This document shows positions 1-11,290 of a stretch of 64,000 nt of DNA, piece after piece (the stretch's first letter is position 1; each line of letters opens with the position of its first letter). The translations under genes and the position numbers were made by a program. This DNA is from Pelecanus crispus (lineage: Eukaryota > Chordata > Aves > Pelecaniformes > Pelecanidae). The notes under the pieces are model-generated. The model made no database searches, was not told the origin of the DNA, and saw only the letters and a list, made by a program, of their open reading frames with translations. The stretch covers positions 1,932,001-1,996,000 of the forward strand of contig NC_134649.1 in NCBI RefSeq assembly GCF_030463565.1, written 5' to 3'.

Positions 1-839
1 AGAGTCATCGGCACAACCCCATCCTCATGTGGGGGCCGCGGAGCAAGCGGGAGGGCTTGGGCCAAGCAGGTCCAGCTTGGACCGCTCCGCTCCCAAAGTC
101 CCGCGGCTCCCACAGCGGGGAGGCAGCCCCTTTTCCCCGGACATCGCCGTATCACGCACGAATTCAGGATGCTGCGTGCTCTGGACGACCCTGGTGGCAG
201 ATTCACCCCGGCACAACCCCGACCCGCTGCGGGATGGGGCGAGCGGGAGGTGATGAACTCAGCTCCCTGGTACGAGGGATGGTGGGGACGGAGAGAAATG
301 GGAAAGAGTCGTTGGAGAGCAAACCCTTCCCCTCTGCAGCGATTTGGGAGAGGGGAGCGCTCAGGCTGACCCCGCAGACGGTTTGAGGGCAGATTTGGGG
401 GGCCGAAGCGGCCGCGCATCGCCTCCCACACCCGGCAGCTCTGCCCGGCGTGGCTTTGCTCAGCCGCCACCGAGCCCCTTCCACCCCGCAGCCCCCCGCT
501 TCCCGCTCCTTAATCCCCCCCCAGCCCCCTTCCCGAGGCCTCCCCCCCCCCAGACAAGCCGGCAGCCACCTGTAGAGGTCTGGGCAGCTTCTGCGGAAAG
601 CGGCTTAGAGCGGGGTCCACCCGCGGGGGATGCTCAGCCCCCCCCGGCCCTCCCGGCCGGCTGCTCCAAGGGTTAAAAATGCAGCAGGGCTACGAGCTGG
701 AGGGGCCGGGCGAGCGGGAGAGGCGAGAGGGTGGGGAGAGAAAAAAATAAATGCAAGAAAAGCTAAAATAAATCAAAAGCACCAAGCTGGGCGGGGGGAG
801 GCGGCAGCCCCCAGCCCGGCACCTTGCGCTTGTCCTTAC

Positions 840-854
840 CTCGGTGCCCGGCAT
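840..854 (-). CDS. Possible first coding exon of a divergent gene (five codons then donor)
   Basis: Read on the minus strand, ATG at 854-852 opens five codons (M-P-G-T-E), followed directly by GTAAGG at 839-834, a strong splice donor. The position inside a CpG island, about 260 bp downstream of the CRE array in this orientation, fits a first exon. From memory, the longest human CORO2B form also starts with a five-residue leader before the conserved coronin sequence, and CORO2B is the expected neighbour. The amino acids differ from the human leader and the Kozak context is weak (C at -3). The downstream exons would lie left of the window, so this cannot be confirmed here. Confidence 0.27.
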
Positions 855-1112
855 GCGGGACGCGGAGGGGCGAGGTGGTCCGTGGGCGGCGGGGGAGCGG
901 GGGGATGCGCCGAGGGGAAGGGAGAAACGGCGGGGGGGGAGCGGAAAAATCAAAAATAAGGAAGAAAAAGGCCGGCGGGGGGGTGGCGGGGGGAGAGGCT
1001 GCTGCCTTCTCCCTGCAGAGCCGCCGGTTGCAGCGGCTGCAGCGCAGCCCGCAGCCCTGCGCAGCCCGCCCGGGCCAGCAGCCGAAGCGCTCGGTGCTCG
1101 GCGCGGCGGTGG

Positions 1113-1208
1113 TGATGTCAGCCCACGGCGGTGGTGATGTCAGCCCGCGGCGGCGGTGACGTCAGCCCGCGGCGGTGGTGATGTCAGCCGGCGGCGGCGG
1201 TGACGGAG
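1113..1208. promoter_or_regulatory. Array of CRE/ATF-type sites with exact 22-bp period
   Basis: TGATGTCA lies at 1113, 1135 and 1179, the palindromic consensus TGACGTCA at 1157, and a degenerate TGACGGAG at 1201. All are spaced by exactly 22 bp, joined by CAGCCC-GCGG-CGG linkers. TGACGTCA is the classical cAMP-response element bound by CREB/ATF; the others differ from it by one C-to-T change in the central CpG. Twenty-two base pairs is about two helical turns, so the sites face the same side of the DNA. The array is directly visible; a role in the nearby promoter is inference. Confidence 0.6.
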
Positions 1209-1476
1209 CAGCCGCCTCCCGCGCCGGAGCGGGGTGGGGGGCAGCAGGCAGGGGCAGGCAGGGAGGGCAGCCGAGGCGGGGGGGTGGTGGGGAGAGGGGC
1301 GCGGGTGCTGCTCGGGTTTGGGGAGAAAAAGGCATTTTTTAGGTGCTTTGGCCAGCCGAGCTGCCCTTGCCGGGAGGCACCTGCCACCCCCCCGGGGATG
1401 CGCAGGGGGATGGCGGCTCCCCGCACGCAGCCCGTCACCCAGGTCCAGTGGCGACCAGTAAGACCAGTGTGTATCC

Positions 1477-1514
1477 ACTGGGAGCGCAAGAGCTGTACTG
1501 GGAGCGCAAGAGCT
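1477..1514. repeat. Short direct repeat, 20-bp period, two copies
   Basis: ACTGGGAGCGCAAGAGCT occurs at 1477-1494 and again at 1497-1514, a recent-looking local duplication at the edge of the CpG-rich block. No function can be read from it. Confidence 0.7.
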
Positions 1515-1700
1515 CTCCTTTCTCCAAACCGACACAAATAAATGCGGGTTTCTGGGCGCTGACCGGGCGATGGGCTGCGTCGCCGGCTTCTGCAACGCGA
1601 TTGCAACCAGGTCACATCTTTTGTCATCGGCTTTCTGCAGGGTTTGCACCTCGCTGCCCGCTCCTTCCCGGCTGGGCATCGTAGGAGGGTCCTATAGCAT

Positions 1701-4700
1701 CCATAAGCACCCATGGCCTTGTTTCCCTTCACATACAAAGTGAATTTCTTTTTTCCCCCCTATTATAGACAGCGACAAGTGACAACGCCAGAGACCGCTG
1801 CTTTGTCCCAGAGCTGTCATTCCCATTTTCCAGGCGAACGAAGGGTGGCCCAGCCTGGAGGTGACACTGGGATGCACAGGGTTACTTAGGGTGTCCCACC
1901 GTAGGGCTGGGTGCCCACAAACCTCCACAGACCCGGGCTCAAACAGCTGCTACGAGGTCACTGGCGCAGGAATAAAATCTGTGGAATTTTATCCCGCTTC
2001 CTCTTCTCGGCACCGAGCAAACCGACCTCCTGACAGCACCGACTCAAAATAAATTCAGGGGTGCAGGGTACCAGGAGGCACTGAAGCATCCCTGCTAGCC
2101 TTAGCCTGCATCACCTGGCCTTGCACACCCTTGCACCCTCTTGCACCAGCCATGAAACACAGGCATTTTCTCACATTTTTTCAAGTTTCCTATCATCCGA
2201 GATGAGAGAAGCAATACTTAGAAAACACAGCATTTTAGCTCGTGGTCTCCTGGTTACATGGGAATGAAACCAGCAGGAACCAGCCCAGGCGCAGAATTAT
2301 CCAGCCATTAGATCAGATGTTGCACCAACTTATTTTATTGTTGCTGAATTAAAACTCCTTGAGACCAATACCAAATGCATTTCCAATTCCCCTTAAAGAA
2401 AAGCACTCTGCCAATAAACAAAGGATTTCCTTTTTATAAGAAGATTATTCAGCCAGGAGTCTGATGAAAGATTACTGAGTTTTATTCTAGTGCTGAGCCT
2501 TGCCATAAAATATCAGTGGATCTGATAACAAGTGAATACCGAGAGCTGTAAAAAAATGTCTGTCCTCTGATAGTCTTCTAAAAATCAGCTCTGTTTTTAA
2601 AGATAAACCATGTGTCGTGGGCTGGACTGGAAACTGTGAGAAAGGTTAATGCCATTAATGTAGAGCTAATGACATTAGCCAGCAGAAGCAGCCACTTCTA
2701 ATTCCCAAACCACCCAGCGCTGACCTCTTCCCAACAAAAACCCCATTTTCCCGGCAGCTGGTGGCTGAAGCGGGAGACTCGATGCGGACAGAGACGATGC
2801 TTAAAACTAAACAGAGCTTGGGAGGTGACCGAGGCAGGGGACGTCGAGGTCCAGGTAAGGAGAACGGGGAGAAACCAGGCTCTTGCAAAGCCTTGGAGGA
2901 GCCACCGTGCCCCAGCCACTGTCGCTCGTGCTGAGGAATCGGCAGCGTCCGGGGCTGGCTGCGCCTCCTGCGCTCGTCTGGAGCTGCTGGGATTAATTAG
3001 GATCAATTAGCTGATTGAAACAGCTCCCTTGGAGCGGCGAACTGGGACAGCTGGCGAAGGTAGGGCGAGAAGGGAAAGGCTGCTGGGAAGGCGGGCGTTG
3101 GTGGGTGGCTTCTGGGGGCCCGATCCTGCTGATGGAGGGAGGCTGCAGCCACGTGGCCTCTCCATAGGGTGCTAAACCCCGGCATCCCCCAACCCCCAAA
3201 TGCTGCTGCTGGGGGGGAGCTCAGAAATGCTCCTGCTGGGGACAGGGCTGGGACCCTCTTCGGGGTGGAGCGGGGAGGACAGGGAGAGCCGGGGGACGGA
3301 GCAGGAGGGATGCTGGGGTGGCTCAGCCCTTGCCGGGGTGGGAAGGTGGGATTTTGCAGCGATGGGGAAGCCACCGCAGTGCCGGCCCTGCCGAGCACGG
3401 GGCGATTCCCTGCCCCGAGTGCCTGCGCTGTGGCTGTGCTCCAGCAATGCCGCGGGCTGAGGGCACCCGTCGCAGCATCTCTGCACAAATCCCAGCAGAA
3501 AATGGCATTAACGGGTGCACGGGGCACCGCTGAGAGCTGGCGGGGGCAAACGGGCCCTTAGCTTTGCCCCATGGCTAGGAAAATAGCACAGCTCCTTGCT
3601 TCACCAGCATAGCACAGCAGCTCCAACCCCAAATCGTCCTGCTTTTGGCAGACTGGGAAGGCTTTTACTATATTTTGGATCAAAATTAAGCCAGTGATAG
3701 ATTGCAGGGGCTTTGTTACTTGGGTTTTGCTTTGGAGGTTTGTTGGGACCCCATTCCAGCCCCAGACTAGATTTGCCATCCTGGGGGGCGAGGAGGAGGG
3801 TGCTGGGGCTGTGCAGACCTGCACTGACAGCACCCGCTCTCCTGCTGCGGCCCCCGGGGAAAAGGGAGCTGCTCAGCGCCTGCAAAGAGTTAAAATCTCC
3901 TGCTGGCACTGCACAGGATCCGTCCTGGTCCTGGCCTCCTCCGGCTGGAGCTGCCTGCAGAGGAAATCAGCATCAGGGCTGCATGGGAAGGATCACTCGT
4001 TGCCCGTGCTGCACGCACGGCTCGCAGAAACGGGTCTCCTGTGGCCCAGGAGGATGCCTATGGATGGCCAACGGGAATACTCCCGCCGGGCTGGATCAGG
4101 CCATCCAGCCCCAACCCCATGCAGACGCATCTGCTGCAAAGAGCTGCCGAGCAGAGACAGAGCTGGAGAGAGCCCGAATTTCCCACCCGCAGCGCGTCCG
4201 TGGGTGATGCTGAGAGGGGTGCGGTGCCACGCTGCCTCGCCGAGCAGCCATGGCGGGCGAGGAGCTCTGTGGGAGCCAGGGGCTGGGGCGAGGAGCAGCG
4301 ATGGGGGTGGCTTGGGCTCCCTCTCCCGGCTCTGCCGAGATAAAATTGGTGCGTAAATCGTGGGGATGGGAAGCTCGCAGGGCTGTGAGCACACGCCGGC
4401 TGCAAGGGAGGGCGTGGGGACAGGATGGAGGGTGCCAGGGGACCCCAGGGACACTGGGGGGGGACGCATGTGGCAATGCACATCCCTTGGGGCAAGCAAA
4501 AGTCCACAGCCATTGCTGCAGCAGAGCAAACCCAGGCAGACAGATGCTCAAGGGCCTGAGCTGGGCTAATTAAGAAAAGCCCTCCCGAAACCAGACTGGG
4601 GCAGGGGGGCCGTGCCCCCCCACCTCCCGCCTCGCAGCATCTGGAGGCCACGCACGGAGCACGGCTGCGTTTCCATCCTTCCTGCCATGTGGGTCATCCC

Positions 4701-5408
4701 ACCCATCCCTTTATTTATCTGTGCATTTAATTTACTGGCGCTGCTGAGCGGGAGGAAGGAGATGCTGCCTCGGTCGATGCGAGCAATTAAAGCAAGTCGT
4801 CGCCTGCCTGGCTGGCTGTGCAGTGGGGCAGGGGCTGCGGGAAGAGCGTGCCTCGTAGCGCCTGCGTCCAGGAGATTCGGGAGGTGTAACGCTGCAGTCG
4901 CGTGTCTGTCTTCGGCGCAATACATCACCTTGCTCAAGGAAAGCTCCTAAGAGAAATATTGCCGAACCCATCCCGAATTGTAACTCTGGAGAGACTTCAT
5001 CAACCAATTACTCACTACTTGGCTTGCCTGAGCCAGGCTCAGCACTGGGGCAAGCTCCGAGGTTGACCTGGTTCCACCACAGCCCTTCATTTGGTGAAAC
5101 TCTTGGAAAGACACATCTCCATCGCACCAGGCTGTGCTTGCGGACATATGAGAATAATAACGAAGCCACGCTGTAACATATAATTACTGTGTCACCCGAG
5201 AGCCCAGGTTATGAGATGATTCACGAATGGAGCTGGCCAAGTCGCTTGCTGCAAGCCCGTGATGGCTTTGCTCTGGGGACGCAGGACAAGCCCTAAGTCT
5301 CCTGCATGAGGTGTCTGCCCGGCCGGCTGAGAGACGGGACCGCTCGGGGCTCGGGGCTGGCTGGGCTCCGTTAGCACCAGAGCGCTGGAGAGACTGACCG
5401 TGACCGAC
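1701..5408. other. Non-coding interval, no gene recognised
   Basis: No reading frame here shows a recognisable protein family, and none combines exon-like splice signals with protein similarity. The stretch from about 2150 to 2680 is AT-rich and low in CpG, unlike the GC-rich DNA on either side; it contains TTTATTG, AATAAA and homopurine runs but no clear element. From about 2800 to 4650 the sequence is GC-rich, with C and G runs that open many short spurious frames on both strands. Nothing further is supported. Confidence 0.5.
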
Positions 5409-5516
5409 GCTGCCATCGGACACGGTGGTCCCAATGCTACCGTCGGACACGGTGGTCCCAATGCTACCGTCGCAGGTGGTGGTCCCAACGCTACCATCGG
5501 AGGAGGTGGTCCCGAT
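5409..5516. repeat. 27-bp tandem repeat, four copies
   Basis: Four consecutive 27-bp units begin GCTGCCATC or GCTACC(A/G)TC and end GGTGGTCCC(A/G)A(T/C). The period is exact, with a few substitutions per copy. Because 27 is a multiple of three, reading frames stay open through it on both strands (glycine-rich with N-A-T on the + strand). I see no start context, splice sites or family similarity to support a gene. Confidence 0.85.
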
Positions 5517-5520
5517 GCTT

Positions 5521-8500
5521 TGAGCCACCCCAGAGGCGGGTGGAACGAGTCCTCATGTCCTCCAGGTCCATGCTCTTTCTCGGCAATGCCATTCCCTCTG
5601 AAATGAAGGATGTGTGGTCCTCCCTTAGCAAATACTTGATTCTTAAGGGAAGATCCACTGAGATGGTTCTTTGCCTCATCAAAAATGAGTTACAGTTCTC
5701 AGGGACGCTCCCGTTGCTGGACTGGTGTAGTAGGCGGCCAAAGCTGAATGCTTTGTTTGCGCTGGCTAAAATTACATTGAAATAAATATAGCATAGATAC
5801 TACGTACAGTCTGTGCATGGCAAATTGTCCTGGATTATCCCCAGAGTTACTGCAGCTGTGAATTATACAGAGGTTAATGTTTGGATTTCATACCAGATAA
5901 TTTATAGAGAAGTCCAGGGACGGGCTTTCATCTGCTTTGATGAAAGTTCATCTGGAATAACAATATTGGTAGAACCTGGCACTTGGACCGCACTGAAAAC
6001 CCAAGCCCTTCTACTTGAAAGCAAGATGTTTCCATTTAAAAACACTGTTAGCAAGAACAAACATCTCTCTATTACTGACTCTCCTTGCTCTTCCCCTCCG
6101 CTGCAGTCATCTGGTTCAGATTAGTCCTGGATAAGGTCCCGTTTTGCTCAGGGAACTAGGAGGGGAACTTGGAGCTATTTCTACTCATTTCAAGTATGAA
6201 CTGAATGTGGTGCACAAATGAAAACTCAATGAGGTCTGACATGGGAAGAGAATCAAAGAGACATGGCAGCTCCTCCTGGTGGAAAATCACTTCTAAGGGC
6301 GTGGGGGATGGAGGGTGGGAGCTGAGTTTCCCACCGCAAAACGTTGCCGCTGGTCCCCAGGCAACCACCGACGACCCGATGGCAAGGGGGAAGCTGTGGC
6401 TGAATGTGGGTTTGGGGGAGAAGCCCAGCGCGGTTCAGCCGCGCCAGCACCGGGGTCTGGTGCTCCTCTGCGCCGGCCGGGAGCGGAGGGTCCCAAGCCG
6501 CTCTCCTGGCACCCGTCATCTTCTCAGCCCAGCGGGAAGCTGCTGTTTTCTCCGGCAAGGAGGAGGGACAGCCTTCCTCGCTCACCTCCCCAGCAAGGGT
6601 GCCAGCAGCCTCTACCAGCTGGCTGGGATGAGAGCCCTCCTCTCACGAGTGGGAAAAGCTATTCCCAAGAAAAGCCAAACAAGAGGGAGCCTCTCAGCAC
6701 CAGCAAGTTAAATCCAGCCTCTTCTTGTGGCTTGTTGTTTACATAGCGCCTGTTTATAGCCAGCTCTTGCCATAGCTGCTAATTTGATAGCATGTGACGG
6801 ATCGGAAACGCTTTGCAGAAGATGACAGAGAGAAAAACAGCCGTCGCGTCAGAGGCTGGAGCGAAGCGAGACAGCCGGGGCAAAGAGCTGGTTACGTTTT
6901 TGGGTTGGTGCGTTTTGGGGAGATAAAGAGAGAAATATAACATATTGCATATATATCCCCTCTGGGGGGCTCGGAGCTTGACCCTGCCTGGTGTGCTCCT
7001 TCCATGCGTGTAGGTCGGTGGCTGCTGCAGCACTCAAGCAGCGGGGGTGTGACGCAAAGCACCTGTGCAGCCGCGCCGTCTCCCGCAGCAGGACTTGCCG
7101 CAGTGAGGGGCGAGCTGCCCGCGGCCGGGCAGCAAAGCAAGGAAAGGACGGTCACGTACTGCAGGCGAAGACCTCAAGTCCCCCCAGCCACAGGAGAGTG
7201 ATTCGACACGTGCCTGAGCTGACGGCAGCAGAAGTAGGGATGTGCTTGAAGTTAACCACGCGTCTGTGTGTCCTCCCTCGGGGCCGCTGTCCGGAGGTGG
7301 GTCTGAAACAGCCTGAGGTCATTGCAGAGTAGCCAAGGTGTGAGTTACCTGTAGACAAGTCACTGTTCTTTTATTTTTTTCCCTCTACCCAAAGAAAACT
7401 GTGGTTATTCAGGTGTTGAGATGGCGTTTGCAGCCCGTGAAGCCCTCTAAGCTCAGCTTCACCCAGTGCCAGCTAGCACAGAAAACCTGTCCGTCGGTGG
7501 GGACATTGCACTGACGTCTCGGGGAGACAGATTTAGCCAGAAACGCAGAGCTCATCTCCACTTTTGAACCTGTCCCACCCTGTCCCGGGCCTTGCAAGGG
7601 GGCTGCCTGTCCCCACCTGCATTTCCCCAGCTCAGCAGAGCCGCCGGCTTGCAGCAGCGCCTGTCACCGAGCTGGTGGCTCGTCACCGTGCCCCACGCTG
7701 AGCGTGCGTGTGGTTCCAGGCGTTCCTTCCCCTGCACCCCAGCACACTAGTGAGGGCTGTGATCTGCGGGCTCTGGGCTAACCGGGGTGGAAAACTCCCT
7801 GAGGTCAGCGAGTTTTTCCAGGGCTTTTCAGGAGGTGGCTGGGCTCTCGCCGCTAAAGCGGGATTTTGGGCTGGGGGCGCAAAGGACTTAAAAATTATTT
7901 TTTAAAAAGTAGCTCTTTGAAAGTGTTTGCTGGCTTTTGATGGGCTGGGCATGTCGTGGCTTTGGTGGCTCGTGTCCCAGCAAGCGTATTCCCAGTGACC
8001 TGTCGGACACGCAGCTCAAGGATGGCTTTGCAGCTTCTCCCGTGCAGCATCGCCCTCCGTGTTGACAGCTCCAGCCGTGGCAGAGGAGACGGCGGCTTCC
8101 CCTTGAGCTGCCCACCCCGGGACGTTGCTTGACCCTTTGAAAGGACGGAGCTTTCGGTAAGAGCAGCTTTTCTGACTCAGCCTCCCTAACCCAACGCGTG
8201 CCATGAGGAGCTCTGAAATCAGGCGGCTCGTTCAGGTACCCAGGAATGGCTGCTGGCTCCTGAGCTTGGGTGAAAAGCTGCTGCCCAAAGGAGGTGTGAA
8301 GCCTCCACCCTCTTCGTAAGATGCAGCAATGTCCTTCCCCCTCTTCTCCTATTCACGGAGGTGCTCCTGGTCTCCAGACGGCACGGCCAGGCTCCCCGGG
8401 AGCACGTGGCTTTGCACTGGCAGGCGCTGAAGGACTGGCATGGATCGGAAGCAGCGCTGTGAGCTGAGCTTTCAGCATCTCTGCTGTCAGCTCCGCTCCC

Positions 8501-8998
8501 TGGCTAAATTTTTGATAAAAAGCCTGTCCTGTGCCTCATGCAAAGCAGGACCTAGCCCTTCTTTCTGAAAATACTTCCCAGCTCTCTTATTTTCTGCCCG
8601 TATAGAGTTTCTTGGTGGAAAACCAGAGGGATGAGCATCAGAAGGTGCAGAAGAGAAGCCAGGATCTCCTGGAGCTCTTCCATTGCTCTCTGCTGGAGGA
8701 AGATGAACCTGCGGGGTCCCAGAGACAGCTCTAACCCTAAACCCAGGCAGCGGGTGATGAGTGATAAGTGGGAAAACCCAAGGCAACTACAAAAATCCTG
8801 CGGAAACCAGCTTTTCCCCCAGCCCGACCGAGGTGAGAAGCCCTCCTTGCACTGGTGGCTCTGCTCCGTCACCGTCCCCCAAAGCCCACACGCTCCCGAC
8901 ACGCTCCCCCCGTCCTCCAGCTCCGAGGCCGAGCTGCGGCTCCTGCCGCCGGCTGTGTGTTATGGTAACCCCCTGCATTTGTCTTGCAACGCTCCTCC
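5521..8998. other. Non-coding interval, no gene recognised
   Basis: The sequence alternates between moderately AT-rich (5760-6130, 6700-6960) and GC-rich parts. No exon of a known family, RNA gene or clear mobile element is visible. Confidence 0.45.
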
Positions 8999-9179
8999 AA
9001 TGATTCCTAGTTTTTACTTTCATTAAAAAATAATCCAGCCACCAAGCCAGGAAATGTGAAATTATGACTCTCCCCTGAATTGGTTTAGTGGTGGACTTGG
9101 TAGTGTTGGGTTAATGGTTGGACTGGATGATCTGAAAGGTCTTTTCCAACATCAACGATTCGATGATTCTATGATTCTG
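8999..9179 (+). mobile_element. CR1 LINE 3' tail, second-tail part of a double-tailed form
   Basis: The segment starts in a linker (ATTCCTAG, then TTACTTTCATTAAAAAATAA and a CAGCCACCAAGCCAGG block) that is not part of the ordinary CR1 end. It then runs into a typical avian CR1 3' terminus: GGTTTAGTGGTGGACTTGG, GGTTAATGGTTGGACTGG, TTTTCCAAC and the closing GATTCTATGATTCT. The same linker joined to the same tail occurs at about 21000-21168 and 58019-58189. Here the copy is 5'-truncated so that only the end of the linker-plus-tail unit remains. It is non-autonomous and carries no coding sequence. Confidence 0.85.
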
Positions 9180-10257
9180 CTTCTGGCACCAATGGCTAAA
9201 GCCCGAGAGACCGGAGGGACAATATCAGGGTAAAAGCATGCACCGAGGTCCAGGCTCAGTCTCTCAGCTAAGTCCCCCAGGGGATGTTCCCAACCCAGCA
9301 ACATTCGGGTCCCATGGGTCCCACGGGCTGTGGGTGCATCTCCAGAGGTTCCCAGGCTCGTAATACTGTCCCCTGTAGATAGAGGTGCTGGGTGGGCATG
9401 GGGAAGAGCAGCAGAAATGATGGGGTGCAGTGCAAAGTCGAGCCCCCGGGAGTGTACGGGGAGCTCGTTTTCTAACCCTCATCAGTCTGGGTCTTTTGGC
9501 TGAACCCCCGCTGCTCAGACAGGCAACGTCTGATACGGATTTCTATTTAAATGGAGTCCAGATTTAAGGCAGCGCTAAGCCGCATCTCCTGCCGGGGAAA
9601 AGCGTACGTTGGATTTGGAAACCCGGAGGATACGGCGGCAGATCAGAAAGCGCTCAGACTTGGGAGCTCTCCTTGCAGCACGGAGGGCATGGAAACGGGA
9701 CTCCATTTTAGGCAGAGCGTCCTGGCAAGAGTCCTGGGCAATTTAAGAAGGGTTTTCCATAGCTCGCATCTGTTGGCCGGTGAATGTGTTTGGCAGTTGC
9801 CTCCAACATGCATTTTAAAGGGAAACCTGAAACGCCTGGCCCGCTCGCTCTTTTTCCCCTGGCAGCACGAGCACCCCCAAGTCTCCGCGGGGCGCAGGGG
9901 CAGCGGGGATGGGGTTGACACCCTCAGGGTGGGCAGAGTGAGTGGGGTCCCCCTCAATCGCTCCCGCTGACCCCCGTGGGCGACCTGCCACGGATCCCCA
10001 CGGTGATCACGTCACCCGAAACGGGATCTGCTCCCCAGCTGGAAGCCCCCATGCAATACTTTGGGAAAGGGGCTGGTGAAGCGGCAGCTGACGGGAGCCC
10101 ACCAAAGCCCCTCGCTCCCCCCCAGCTCCCCCAACCTCTGCACCCCTCTGCACCCCCTCGGTTTGCCAGGACGAGCTGGAGAAGGGAAGCACGGAGAAAT
10201 GACCCCCAGGTCCAGCACTTCACCAAGCACCTTTCGAGCATCATTTTCCACAGCCCT
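9180..10257. other. Non-coding interval, no gene recognised
   Basis: Unique-looking sequence between a CR1 tail and a minisatellite. No exon or element can be supported. Confidence 0.4.
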
Positions 10258-11290
10258 TCGTTTTGGGTGCCGAGCCTGGGTGCACTGCCGCATTTTTGGG
10301 GTCCCAACCTGCAGCACAGCAGCATTTTGGGGGTGAATTTGAGGCACACCATAGCATTTTTGGGGTCCCATCCTGGGGCACTGCAGCACCTTTAGGGCCT
10401 GAGCCCAGGGTGCACCATGGCATTTTTAGGGGGCTGAAGCTGGGGTACCACAACATTTTGGGGTGGGGGGCTGAGCTAGGGACACCACAGCATTTTGGGG
10501 GGCTGAGCCCACAATGCACTGCAATGTCTTTCAAGGGTTGAGTCTGGGGCACAGTGCAGCATTTTGGGGGGCTGAGCCCAGGATGCACCCCAGCATTTTG
10601 GGAGGCTGATCCCAGAGCGCACTGCGGCATTTTGGGGGGCCAAACCCAAGGTGCAGAATAGCATTTTGGGGGGCTGATCCCAGAGCACAGTGCAGCATTT
10701 TGGGGGGCTGATCCCAGAGCAGACCCCAGCATTCTGGGGGGCTGAACCCAGGGTGCAGCACAGCATTTTGGGGGACTGAGCCCAGAGCACATGCCAGTAT
10801 TTTGGGGGGCTGATCCTGGGGTGCAGCACAGCATTTTGGGGGCTGAACCCAGGATGCACCCCAGCATTTTCAGGGGCTGAACCCAGGATGCACTCCAGCA
10901 TTTTGGGGGCTGAACCCAGGATGCACCCCAGCATTTTGGGGGGCTGATCCCAAGGTGCAGCGCAGCATTTTTGGGGGCCTGAGACAGAGCTCACCACAGC
11001 ATTTTGGGCGGGCTGATCCCAGAGCAGACTACAGCATTTTGGGGAGCCAAACCCGGGGTGCACCGCAGCATTTTGGGGGGCTGAACCCAGGGTGCACCCC
11101 AACATATTGGGGGGCCGAACCTGGGGTGAACCACAGCATTTTGGGGGGCTGAACCCAGGATGCACCCCAACGTATTGGGGGGCCAAACCCAGGGTGCACT
11201 GCAGCATTTTGGGGGGCTGAACCCAGGATGCACCCCAACATTTTGGGGGCTGAACCCAGGGTGCACCACAGCATTTTGGGGCTGAGCCCG
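10258..11290. repeat. Minisatellite, unit about 34-37 bp, nearly thirty copies
   Basis: A diverged tandem array whose core is GCATTTTGGGGGGCTGA, followed by a variable part such as ACCCAGGATGCACCCCA. Well-preserved units in the middle measure 34 bp; the left-hand units are longer and more diverged. The + strand is G-rich, with a run of five or six G in almost every unit. Because the repeat lacks stop codons in the antisense direction, long minus-strand frames are open in all three phases (up to 339 codons, 11495-10476). These are repeat artefacts rather than a gene. Confidence 0.92.

Larger units (their letters stand above)
1..1700. promoter_or_regulatory. CpG-rich block, probable promoter of a leftward gene
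   Basis: This stretch is very rich in G+C and in CpG, densest from about 350 to 1310, with long C or G runs and many GCGG/CCGC motifs. It contrasts with the AT-rich DNA from about 2150 to 2680. It contains an array of CRE-type sites (1113-1208) and, on the minus strand, a short ATG-led reading frame ending in a good splice donor (854-840). No TATA box is evident, as is common for CpG-island promoters. In human, the gene lying head-to-head with ITGA11 is CORO2B, so this could be its promoter, with the coding body beyond the left edge. The island is directly visible; the gene assignment is inference from synteny. Confidence 0.5.

Noticed and set aside
1140..1738. Minus-strand frames of 179-184 codons in the CpG-rich block
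   Set aside because: Overlapping phases, Pro/Arg/Ala-rich as expected for GC-rich DNA, and they run through the CRE repeat array. No domain recognised.
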